Of a stretch of 7,613 nucleotides of DNA, positions 1 to 6,063 are shown in pieces. The first letter of the stretch is position 1. Each line of letters begins with the position of its first letter. This DNA comes from JBBAFS01 sp041655255 (lineage in GTDB: Bacteria > Spirochaetota > Spirochaetia > Sphaerochaetales > Sphaerochaetaceae). The notes beneath the pieces are model-generated. The model had not been told where the DNA came from, made no database searches, and was given only the letters and a program-made list of their open reading frames with translations. The position numbers and the translations under genes are program-made. The stretch lies in assembly GCA_041655255.1 (NCBI GenBank), contig JBBAFS010000077.1:1-7613 (forward strand), in the 5' to 3' direction.

Positions 1-697
1 TGATAAAGCCAACTCGACTCGCATACATAATTCCACCAATACTTGAGAAAAGACCACTTAAGATAAAGGCGACCATTTTAGTCCCTTTCACTGGAATCCC
101 TAATAAGTTAGCTCCATCTGGATTATCTCCAACTGCTCGGAAATATTGCCCTCGTCGTGTTTTGGCCATAAGGATACAAATGAGTAGCATCAGAAACAAG
201 GCAAACAAATAAAAGAACGTAAAGGTATCTAAGAATTTAATCTGACATAACTGTTTAAACGCAAATGGAAGATTCTCTACCCATTTACCCTCGGTGTAGA
301 CATAAATGAGACCACGAACAATACCGTTTGTCCCTAAGGTCATTATAATTGAGGGGATTTGTAAGTAATTTACTCCAAATCCATTCACCACACCGATCAA
401 TGTTCCAACAATCAGTGGCGCAATGAAGGCTAGGGCAGTGTGTCCATCTCGTACCATAATTCCACTGATGGTACTGGTGAGTCCTAAAATAGCTCCAACT
501 GATACATCAATTTCGCCTGTGATGATGACAAAGGCGATACCGATTGCTACAACGGTGTAAACAACTCCGCTGTTTAAACTTAACAAGATATTATTAATTT
601 CCAAAAATGAGGGGTTAAATAAACCAACACCACCATACATGAGAATGAGAAATATGATTGCCGTGGTAGCTCTAGGAATGTTCAAACGTTTACGCAT
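1..697 (-). CDS. lsrC: AI-2 ABC importer permease LsrC (3' end cut off by window)
   Basis: This is an inner-membrane permease of the ribose/AI-2 type importer family (BPD_transp_2). It forms the channel for autoinducer-2 with LsrD, powered by LsrA. The frame is open from an ATG at 697 to the window edge, giving 232 residues; family members are about 330-350, so the C-terminal third is missing. Visible are several long hydrophobic segments (about 11-29, 44-60, 66-82, 88-108, 160-178, 207-225), the family motif GEIDVSVG at 61-68, TEGKWVENLP at 135-144 (close to the matching stretch I recall from E. coli LsrC), and the cytoplasmic coupling loop TRRGQYFRAVGDNPDGANL at 180-198. The start is fixed by GGGAGGG six bases upstream. 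The gene overlaps the end of lsrA by 8 bp, so translation is probably coupled. Assignment to LsrC rather than a generic sugar permease rests on this similarity and on the lsrA/lsrR/lsrK context. Confidence 0.9.
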   Translation of the reverse strand, partial: MRKRLNIPRATTAIIFLILMYGGVGLFNPSFLEINNILLSLNSGVVYTVVAIGIAFVIITGEIDVSVGAILGLTSTISGIMVRDGHTALAFIAPLIVGTLIGVVNGFGVNYLQIPSIIMTLGTNGIVRGLIYVYTEGKWVENLPFAFKQLCQIKFLDTFTFFYLFALFLMLLICILMAKTRRGQYFRAVGDNPDGANLLGIPVKGTKMVAFILSGLFSSIGGIMYASRVGFI

Positions 698-2204
698 TCA
701 TCGCCCTCCCATTAGTTACTCCAAAAGCAGCAGCCATCAGATTATCTTGAGTAATTTCACCTTTAGCAAACTCTCTATTTATTCTCCCTAAGTGCATTGA
801 TAATGCTCGATCACTGAGTTCACTCACTTCCTCAAAATCTGAAGAGATTAATAGGATCGCTAAACCCAAGGATTTTAATTGTTGGATAATGGCATAGACA
901 TCACCACGAGCACCTGCATCAATACCACGTGTTGGCTCATCTAAAATTAAGACAGTCGGTTCAGTAGCTAAAGCACGTGCAATAACGACCTTTTGTTGAT
1001 TACCACCAGATAAAGAACCCATTCGTTGATCAGTCCCTGTTACTTTGGTACTAAACAGATCGATATAATGAAGGGCAATATCTCTCTCTTTTCTCTTTTT
1101 TAAAAACACTTTGCTCATGTTTCTTAGTTTTGAACTGGTGGTGTTACTTCCTACATCTAAGATAGAGAAAATGCCGTGCATGAAACGGTCTTCGGGAACA
1201 TAGTTCAATCCTTGATCCATCACTTTCCGAGTAGAACATCCTGTAATATCTTTCCCATGGAGAGAAACGGTTCCATGACTAATGGTATCTCTACCGAAAA
1301 TAGTAGTTGCTAATTCGGTTCTACCAGCTCCAACCACACCTGCAAGACCTAGTATTTCTCCTGGATATATTTCAAAACTTACGTCATGAAAACCATTTCC
1401 ACATAAATCTTTCACCTGCAGTACAGGTTGTAGAGTGTCGTATTCAATGTGCTTTTCATGCTCTTTAATAAAACTCTTTTGGGTGACCTCATCGGGAAGA
1501 AGACCCTTAACAAGCATATCATAATCAAATTGTTGTACTGGCCCTTCTAAGGTAATAATACCATCTCTCATGATGGCTACTCTATTAGCAATAGTGAACA
1601 CTTCATTAAGGCGGTGGGTAATGTAGATAATGCCAATCCCTTTCTTTTTAAATTCTTCAATAATAGAGAAAAGAGATTTTACTTCATTAAATGTTAATGA
1701 ACTTGTCGGCTCATCTAATATGAGAATACGTGCATTACGTAACAATCCACGTAAAATCTCAACAAGCTGTTGCTCGGCAATAGAGAGGCTATCTGCTTTT
1801 CTACTGATATCAATTTGCCAGTTGAGCTGTTTCATCAATGCTACGAGACGCTTTTCTAACTTTTGAGGATTCTCTTTAAAGCCCATCATCACATTCTCTT
1901 TCACACTCATATTAGGAAAGAGCATCGGTTCTTGTGGAACTAAATAGATTGCATGAGAGAGGGCAACAGAGGGTTTGGACATATTAATAAGATCTCCAGA
2001 GATATAAATATCCCCCTCATCCTGGTGATAAATCCCCATGATAATTTTCATGAGAGTAGATTTACCAGCACCATTTCCGCCAATGAGTGCTAGGACATCG
2101 CCCTTATCTAAATCTAAATCAATTCCTTTTAATACCTTGTTGAGACCAAAAGCCTTAGTAATAGAACGTACAGATAATAAGGTATTTTCAGATCTTTCTT
2201 TCAT
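690..2204 (-). CDS. lsrA: AI-2 ABC importer ATP-binding protein LsrA
   Basis: This is the cytoplasmic ATPase that drives AI-2 uptake through LsrC and its partner permease. It has 504 residues (about 510 in E. coli) and two fused ABC domains. Domain 1: Walker A GGNGAGKST at 42-50, signature LSIAEQQ at 140-146, Walker B ILILDEP at 160-166, switch histidine H197. Domain 2: a degenerate Walker A GVVGAGRTE at 289-297 with Arg in place of the usual Lys, signature LSGGNQQ at 398-404, Walker B VLILDEP at 418-424, and Ser-Ser where the switch histidine would be. This asymmetry is normal for the ribose-type (CUT2) ATPases. By sequence alone it could be an RbsA or other sugar ATPase; the divergent lsrR-lsrK pair and the downstream LsrC-like permease make LsrA the best call. 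The ATG at 2204 is preceded by GAAGG about ten bases upstream and a consensus promoter. It is the first gene of the minus-strand operon. Confidence 0.92.
   Translation of the reverse strand: MKERSENTLLSVRSITKAFGLNKVLKGIDLDLDKGDVLALIGGNGAGKSTLMKIIMGIYHQDEGDIYISGDLINMSKPSVALSHAIYLVPQEPMLFPNMSVKENVMMGFKENPQKLEKRLVALMKQLNWQIDISRKADSLSIAEQQLVEILRGLLRNARILILDEPTSSLTFNEVKSLFSIIEEFKKKGIGIIYITHRLNEVFTIANRVAIMRDGIITLEGPVQQFDYDMLVKGLLPDEVTQKSFIKEHEKHIEYDTLQPVLQVKDLCGNGFHDVSFEIYPGEILGLAGVVGAGRTELATTIFGRDTISHGTVSLHGKDITGCSTRKVMDQGLNYVPEDRFMHGIFSILDVGSNTTSSKLRNMSKVFLKKRKERDIALHYIDLFSTKVTGTDQRMGSLSGGNQQKVVIARALATEPTVLILDEPTRGIDAGARGDVYAIIQQLKSLGLAILLISSDFEEVSELSDRALSMHLGRINREFAKGEITQDNLMAAAFGVTNGRAMNA
704..710 (-). 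promoter_or_regulatory. Ribosome binding site of lsrC
   Basis: On the minus strand GGGAGGG lies six bases before the ATG at 697, inside the last codons of lsrA. A second ATG at 701-699 is closer to this site but is in the lsrA frame, so it cannot start the permease. The site therefore decides the start and shows that lsrC is translated from inside the lsrA coding region. Confidence 0.75.
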
Positions 2205-2226
2205 TTCTGTTCAACCTTCGTACAAA

Positions 2227-2243
2227 TGTTTTTATCGAAAACA
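2227..2243. repeat. Short inverted repeat in the lsrA leader
   Basis: TGTTTT and AAAACA form perfect 6-bp arms around five bases. The repeat falls about 12-29 bases downstream of the predicted lsrA transcription start and before its ribosome binding site. It could be a second regulator site or a small RNA hairpin. It superficially recalls a catabolite-response element, but the arms are too far apart and the central CG is off-centre, so I do not call it one. Confidence 0.35.
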
Positions 2244-2279
2244 AAAATAACTCTAATTAAAATTATATGGAGTTATTTT
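2244..2279. promoter_or_regulatory. Candidate LsrR operator over the lsrA promoter
   Basis: AAAATAACTC (2244-2253) and its exact reverse complement GAGTTATTTT (2270-2279) flank 16 bases. The centre coincides with the lsrA -10 box at 2262-2267, and the right arm fills most of the gap to the -35 box. The left arm begins at the predicted start of transcription, so it cannot act mainly as an RNA hairpin. A protein bound here would block polymerase directly. LsrR is the obvious candidate because SorC-family regulators bind long dyads as multimers and the gene is divergent and adjacent. Binding itself is inferred. Confidence 0.6.
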
Positions 2280-2289
2280 GAATTGTCAA
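2262..2289 (-). promoter_or_regulatory. Sigma-A promoter of the lsrA operon
   Basis: Reading the minus strand, TTGACA (2289-2284) and TATAAT (2267-2262) are both exact consensus hexamers separated by 16 bases. Transcription should begin near 2255, leaving a leader of about 50 bases before lsrA. Such a strong core promoter fits an operon held off by a repressor, not one needing an activator. Confidence 0.8.
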
Positions 2290-2363
2290 CAAAAACTTGC
2301 TATTCATAAGCGATAATATATTAATTGCTGGTCATATATGCACTTACAATATTATGATTAGAA

Positions 2364-2392
2364 TTGACATCCTAAATTCGAGGTGGTATAGT
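2364..2392 (+). promoter_or_regulatory. Sigma-A promoter of the lsrR-lsrK-cupin operon
   Basis: TTGACA (2364-2369) and TATAGT (2387-2392) are separated by exactly 17 bases, with a TGG extended -10 element at 2384-2386. Transcription should begin near 2399, about 57 bases before lsrR. The -35 boxes of this promoter and the divergent lsrA promoter lie about 75 bp apart, back to back. No copy of the lsrA dyad sequence overlaps this promoter. Confidence 0.75.
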
Positions 2393-2455
2393 TCTATATA
2401 AGTATGTATTTATGTTTGAGAGCAGAACATATGTATCTTAAGGAGCGTCTACTTT

Positions 2456-3367
2456 ATGGATTATGAACAACATCTTTTATACAAAATCGCCTATTATTAT
2501 TACTTTGAGAATCTTACTCAACAACATATTGCAGATATGCTCTCTATTAGTCGTATTAAAGTTATTCGTGGCTTAGAGTTAGCAAGAAAGACTGGAATTA
2601 TTCAATTTAAGCTCAGAGAGACTCCTGACTTTAATGCCGATATTGAAAAGGCTCTTAAAGAGCAATTCCATCTTAAGGATGTGTTTGTAGTTCCCAATCC
2701 TCCATCCGAGGATCGAACCAATGCCAATGTTGCTCAAGCTGCCGCTTTATATATAAACGATCGCATTAAACCTGGAGATTATCTCAACATTGGATATGGG
2801 GATACTGCCAGACAAGTCTTAAATTCACTTGCTACCATGGCCGAAGAGCCCATATCGTGTGTCTCTTTAACTGGTGGGGTAGAGTACTACCTACCAGATA
2901 ACCGCTCTCACGCTTTTTATGCGAACCTTCATCTTATTCCAGCCCCCCTATTAGCAAGTAGTACTGAGATGGCAGAAGCCATAAGAAAAGAGGAGTCAAT
3001 TCATCAAGTATTTCAAATGGCTCCACTTTCTTGCCTTTCGGTTGTAGGTATAGGTGGGATGCATGAAACTTCTACAATATTTTATTCAGGGACATTAAAT
3101 AAAAATGAGATGACTTATTTACGTATGAGAGGAGCGGTAGGAGATATTCTTAGCCACTTCTTTGATAAAGATGGAACTCTGATTGATAGTGTTGTAGAAG
3201 AGCGTTTGATTAGTACTCCACTACATTCACTAAAAACCCTTCCTAATGTAGTAGGAGTTGCTGCGGGTAAAAATAAAGTGAAAGCAATTAGAGCAACCCT
3301 TATTGGTGAATATCTTGATGTATTAATTACTGATACTAACACTGCAAAATTATTATTGGAGGAATAA
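2456..3367 (+). CDS. lsrR: AI-2 responsive transcriptional repressor LsrR (SorC family)
   Basis: This is a DNA-binding repressor of the lsr operons, inactivated by phospho-AI-2. It has 303 residues (317 in E. coli). The N-terminal helix-turn-helix lies at about 19-44 (LTQQHIADMLSISRIKVIRG). A sugar-phosphate-binding domain follows, with NIGYGDTARQV (111-121), SLTGGVEYY (137-145), LIPAPLLASS (160-169), GAVGDIL..FFDKDG (226-240), LKTLPNVVGVAAGKNK (259-274) and TDTNTAKLLL (292-301). Several of these blocks match the E. coli protein almost word for word as I remember it, which favours LsrR over other SorC regulators. AAGGAG at 2440-2445 precedes the ATG by ten bases. It is the first gene of a plus-strand operon divergent from lsrA and followed by lsrK after a single base. 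It probably controls lsrA through the 2244-2279 dyad; autoregulation is plausible but no second clear dyad is visible. Confidence 0.92.
   Translation: MDYEQHLLYKIAYYYYFENLTQQHIADMLSISRIKVIRGLELARKTGIIQFKLRETPDFNADIEKALKEQFHLKDVFVVPNPPSEDRTNANVAQAAALYINDRIKPGDYLNIGYGDTARQVLNSLATMAEEPISCVSLTGGVEYYLPDNRSHAFYANLHLIPAPLLASSTEMAEAIRKEESIHQVFQMAPLSCLSVVGIGGMHETSTIFYSGTLNKNEMTYLRMRGAVGDILSHFFDKDGTLIDSVVEERLISTPLHSLKTLPNVVGVAAGKNKVKAIRATLIGEYLDVLITDTNTAKLLLEE
3358..3362 (+). promoter_or_regulatory. Ribosome binding site of lsrK inside lsrR
   Basis: GGAGG lies in the last codons of lsrR, six bases before the lsrK ATG. The lsrR stop and lsrK start are separated by one base, so ribosomes finishing lsrR can reinitiate on lsrK. 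This would keep repressor and kinase in fixed proportion. Confidence 0.75.
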
Positions 3368-3368
3368 G

Positions 3369-4934
3369 ATGAGTAATATATACCTGATGGCTATCGACGG
3401 CGGAACAGGTAGTATTCGTGCTGTCTTGTTTGATGTAGATGGCAATCAAGTTGGCTCTCACCAAATTGAGTGGTATCACACAGAAGATCCTCGTTATCCC
3501 CAAAGTATGGATTTTGATTGGACCACCAACTGGAAGTTAGCTAGTGAATGTATTGAGGGAGTTCTCGCATCTACGAAAGTCAAAGCTGAACAAGTCAAAG
3601 CAATCAGTACAACAAGCATGCGAGAAGGAATTGTCTTATATGACATTGACGGTAACGAATTATGGGCATGTGCCAATGTCGATGCACGATCTGGTGATGA
3701 GGTAACTCAACTTATTGCCCAAGACCCACAATTAGAGAAAGAGATTTATAGCATCAGTGGGGAGACATATGCATTAGGGGCAATTCCGCGCATTTTGTGG
3801 GTTAAAAATAAAATGCCTGAACTCTATGAGAAAGTGGCTACAGTCACTATGTTAAACGATTGGCTTATTTATAAACTCACCAAAAATCTTACCACTGAAC
3901 CAACAAATGCAAGTACAACAGGATTATTAAGCCTCAAAACTCGAAACTGGCATCAAGAGATTGCCAAAAAGGTTGGTATTAAAGAGGGAATATTTCCACC
4001 TGTGTATGAGTGTGGAGAAAAAGTGGGTGTGGTAACTAAAGAAGCTAGTGAACAAACAGGCCTTTTAGAAGGGACGTTGGTCATAGCAGGTGGAGGAGAT
4101 GCTCAAAACGGTTGTTTAGGAGTAGGGGTTTCAAAAGCAAAACAAGCAGCGGTCTTTGGAGGATCATTCTGGCAATATGAATTTAATACTGACTCTCCTA
4201 ACACTGATGAAAAATATCGCGTACGGGTAAATTGTGCAGGTGATCCTCAGTTGTGGCAATATGAAGCAATTGCTTTTATGCCTGGATTAGCAATGAGATG
4301 GTTTAGAGATGCATTTTGTCAATCTGAGATTGAACAAGGGAAGAAAGAGGGAAAAGATCCTTATCAAATTCTTGATGAGCACGCTGCAAAAGTCCCTGTT
4401 GGTAGTCATGGGATTGTGTTTACCTCCAGTAACATCATGAACTATATCTCATGGAGACATGCTGCCCCAACGTTCACCAATTTTGGTTTTGATGCTCAAG
4501 TATATAATACATACTCGATGTATCGTTCTATCATGGAGAGCACCGCTTTTGTCGTTAAAGGACACCTTGAGTTGGTCGATGAAGCTACCGGAGAAAAACC
4601 AGAAGAGGTTGTCTTTGGTGGAGGAGCATCCAAAAGTAGAGTATGGAGCCAAATCCTTGCCGATGTACTTGGAATCCCAGTAAAAGTTCCAGTTGTAAAA
4701 GAGGCCTCTGCATTAGGGACAGCAATGCTTGCAGGAGTTGGCTCAGGTATATATAAGGATCTTGATGATGCGGTCAGTAAAGTAGTCCGATTTGAGAAAA
4801 CCTATCAACCTAATATAGAAAATCATAACACATATCAAACGCTATTTGAGAGATGGAAAAAAGTCTATGAAGCACAATTAGATTTAAGTGATCAAAAAGT
4901 AACTAATTATATGTGGTCAGCACCTGGATTGTAA
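3369..4934 (+). CDS. lsrK: Autoinducer-2 kinase LsrK (FGGY family)
   Basis: This cytoplasmic ATP-dependent kinase phosphorylates imported AI-2 (linear DPD), which traps it in the cell and creates the ligand that inactivates LsrR. It has 521 residues (530 in E. coli). The N-terminal FGGY domain begins with the phosphate-binding loop IDGGTGSIRAVLFD (9-22). The blocks SMREGIVLYD (83-92) and WACANVDAR (99-107) are typical of LsrK. GGGDAQNGCLGVGV (241-254) carries the expected catalytic base Asp244. The C-terminal domain holds GLAMRWFRDAFC (306-317) and the FGGY signature region VVFGGGASKSRVWSQILADV (414-433). The protein ends in WSAPGL, close to the end of E. coli LsrK. These blocks separate it from xylulose, glycerol and other FGGY kinases. 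It is the second gene of the lsrR operon, 15 bases before the cupin. Confidence 0.95.
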   Translation: MSNIYLMAIDGGTGSIRAVLFDVDGNQVGSHQIEWYHTEDPRYPQSMDFDWTTNWKLASECIEGVLASTKVKAEQVKAISTTSMREGIVLYDIDGNELWACANVDARSGDEVTQLIAQDPQLEKEIYSISGETYALGAIPRILWVKNKMPELYEKVATVTMLNDWLIYKLTKNLTTEPTNASTTGLLSLKTRNWHQEIAKKVGIKEGIFPPVYECGEKVGVVTKEASEQTGLLEGTLVIAGGGDAQNGCLGVGVSKAKQAAVFGGSFWQYEFNTDSPNTDEKYRVRVNCAGDPQLWQYEAIAFMPGLAMRWFRDAFCQSEIEQGKKEGKDPYQILDEHAAKVPVGSHGIVFTSSNIMNYISWRHAAPTFTNFGFDAQVYNTYSMYRSIMESTAFVVKGHLELVDEATGEKPEEVVFGGGASKSRVWSQILADVLGIPVKVPVVKEASALGTAMLAGVGSGIYKDLDDAVSKVVRFEKTYQPNIENHNTYQTLFERWKKVYEAQLDLSDQKVTNYMWSAPGL

Positions 4935-4949
4935 AAAAGGAGATTATGT

Positions 4950-5324
4950 ATGTTTATACTTCATGAAGATGAGAGAGAATATCGCTTTGGTGATAGTGGA
5001 CCTAAATATTTGATGAAAGGGCCTAGAATGAACTTTGCTATAGTTCAGTTCTTGCCTGGTGAAGATTTTAAAGCTCACCTTCATAATGAAATGGAGGAGA
5101 ACTTCTACATCTTAGAAGGGATAGTCGACATTGTTGTTGATGGTAAATTATATCAATTACGCCCTGGCCATTTCATCCATATTGAACCAGATGAGTCCCA
5201 TTATGTGATGAACAATGGAGATGTTCCCGTTAAGATGATCAGTACATTAGCTCCTTTTGTTGAGGTAGATAAAGTAGAGATCGACGATTACGAATACGAT
5301 GATGCTCTACAAGAAATCCCATAA
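4950..5324 (+). CDS. Single-domain cupin in the lsr operon, possible phospho-AI-2 processing enzyme
   Basis: This is a 124-residue cytoplasmic protein (no signal peptide or membrane segment) with one cupin_2 barrel. Cupin motif 1 is complete: G37, five residues, H43-L-H45, four residues, E50, six residues, G57. Motif 2 is seen as RPGHFIHIEPDESHYVMN (71-88), with H84 as the fourth ligand. H43, H45, E50 and H84 would bind a divalent metal. The C-terminal tail is acidic. AAGGAG is seven bases from the ATG, and only 15 bases separate it from lsrK, so it is cotranscribed and probably well expressed. Small cupins include sugar isomerases, epimerases, ring-opening enzymes (KdgF type) and simple ligand-binding proteins, so the fold does not give the reaction. 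Its position directly after the AI-2 kinase suggests a role on AI-2 or phospho-AI-2, perhaps the step done elsewhere by LsrG, which has an unrelated fold. That role is inference. Confidence 0.85.
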   Translation: MFILHEDEREYRFGDSGPKYLMKGPRMNFAIVQFLPGEDFKAHLHNEMEENFYILEGIVDIVVDGKLYQLRPGHFIHIEPDESHYVMNNGDVPVKMISTLAPFVEVDKVEIDDYEYDDALQEIP

Positions 5325-5341
5325 ACACATACTGTAGGTAG

Positions 5342-5370
5342 TTTTGTAGCATAAATTAGCTCTTTATAAT
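5342..5370 (+). promoter_or_regulatory. Possible promoter of the 216-residue gene
   Basis: TATAAT at 5365-5370 matches the -10 consensus and has TTTTGT at 5342-5347 seventeen bases upstream, a weak -35. A second TATAAT at 5386-5391 has TTTATA at 5363-5368. The 88-bp gap after the cupin, with no convincing terminator, means the next gene could be served by its own promoter, by readthrough from the lsrR operon, or both. Confidence 0.35.
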
Positions 5371-5380
5371 CTCATCCATT

Positions 5381-5407
5381 CCCCTTATAATAATGTACCA
5401 AAAGGGG
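5381..5407 (+). promoter_or_regulatory. Inverted repeat covering a ribosome binding site
   Basis: CCCCTT (5381-5386) can pair with AAGGGG (5402-5407) around a 15-base loop. The right arm is also the ribosome binding site for the ATG at 5413, five bases away. If the transcript begins upstream of 5381 (the first TATAAT, or readthrough), the stem would hide the site and lower translation. If it begins at about 5398 (the second TATAAT), the left arm is absent and the site is free. No run of T follows, so it is not a terminator. Confidence 0.4.
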
Positions 5408-5412
5408 CGTGT

Positions 5413-6063
5413 ATGAGTTTTGAACTGACACCAAGAGAGAATCTATTATCTCAATTGGCTACGGCAGCAGTTCACCTCTATGGGGTTATTCGAGTAGAGG
5501 ATTTTGTCGATGTGTGTAATTATTATATCCTTATTCCTACCACCTATTCAGAAGTAATGAGCACATTACACCCCTTAGCCAAAGAACCATACTCTCTATA
5601 TCTCATAGAGCAACATTTTCTTTTTCATCCCCATTTTGCCGATGATCAAGAGAGTAGGGCTCTTTTAATTACACTTCAAAAAGGAAAACCTCGGTATTAT
5701 CCTGAGAAAGAACTCTTTTTAGCATACGCTCATCCCGACTTTTATGAGCCACGTCAACCTTATGATGATTTATTTGCTTTGTTAACTCACCACAATCTCT
5801 TACCCAAACATATGATGGAGAATGAAAAACACCTCTTATATCTCACATTGCGTGAATTAGTGATGTACCATTACGATACTGAGGAGATTCTTGGGATCAT
5901 AGAAGACTTAGAGATACCAGAAAAGGTTGAACTAGATCTTGACAAGTTACTTTTATACATTCAGGAAATTATTATTCACACCCGTAGATGGGAACATAAT
6001 GGCTTCACAACCGAAGAAATATCACACCTATTCAGACATCCAGCCAAAGAACAAACTATTTAG
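5413..6063 (+). CDS. Conserved-looking hypothetical protein, 216 residues
   Basis: I do not recognise a named family. The protein is soluble, rich in Leu, His, Tyr and Glu, with no signal peptide or membrane segment. The N-terminus (TPRENLLSQLATAAVHLYGVIRVEDFVDVCNYY, split here as 6-20 and 21-38) looks helical with a helix-turn-helix flavour. A central segment KGKPRYYPEKELFLAYAHP (90-108) follows, and the C-terminal part has a helical block with TRRWEHNGFTTEEISHLF (190-207). This layout reminds me of low-GC Gram-positive hypothetical proteins that sometimes end in a SEC-C metal-binding tail; no such tail is present here. That resemblance is from memory and weak. The ATG is supported by AAAGGGG five bases upstream, a site that may be masked by a hairpin. 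The stop codon overlaps the end of mazG on the other strand by 8 bp. It sits after the lsrR operon but nothing ties it to AI-2. Confidence 0.75.
   Translation: MSFELTPRENLLSQLATAAVHLYGVIRVEDFVDVCNYYILIPTTYSEVMSTLHPLAKEPYSLYLIEQHFLFHPHFADDQESRALLITLQKGKPRYYPEKELFLAYAHPDFYEPRQPYDDLFALLTHHNLLPKHMMENEKHLLYLTLRELVMYHYDTEEILGIIEDLEIPEKVELDLDKLLLYIQEIIIHTRRWEHNGFTTEEISHLFRHPAKEQTI

Noticed and set aside
2305..2318. Possible catabolite-response element (CcpA site) between the divergent promoters
   Set aside because: Only the central AAGCGAT part fits; the outer TG and CA pairs that define the site are largely missing.
2314..2323. TAATATATTA palindrome midway between the two promoters
   Set aside because: A pure AT palindrome of 10 bp in AT-rich DNA is weak evidence and does not extend outward.
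2411..2431. TATGTT/AACATA inverted repeat in the lsrR leader as a second operator or riboswitch
   Set aside because: Six-base AT-rich arms do not resemble the lsrA dyad, and the leader is too short for a known riboswitch.
2404..2466. Short leader reading frames before lsrR (ATG at 2404, and a 9-residue frame at 2412-2441 whose stop overlaps the lsrR ribosome binding site)
   Set aside because: Neither has a ribosome binding site, and such short frames are common by chance. The stop overlap is intriguing but unsupported.
5325..5380. Intrinsic terminator after the cupin
   Set aside because: No GC-rich stem followed by a T run is present; the only paired arms are short and AT-rich.
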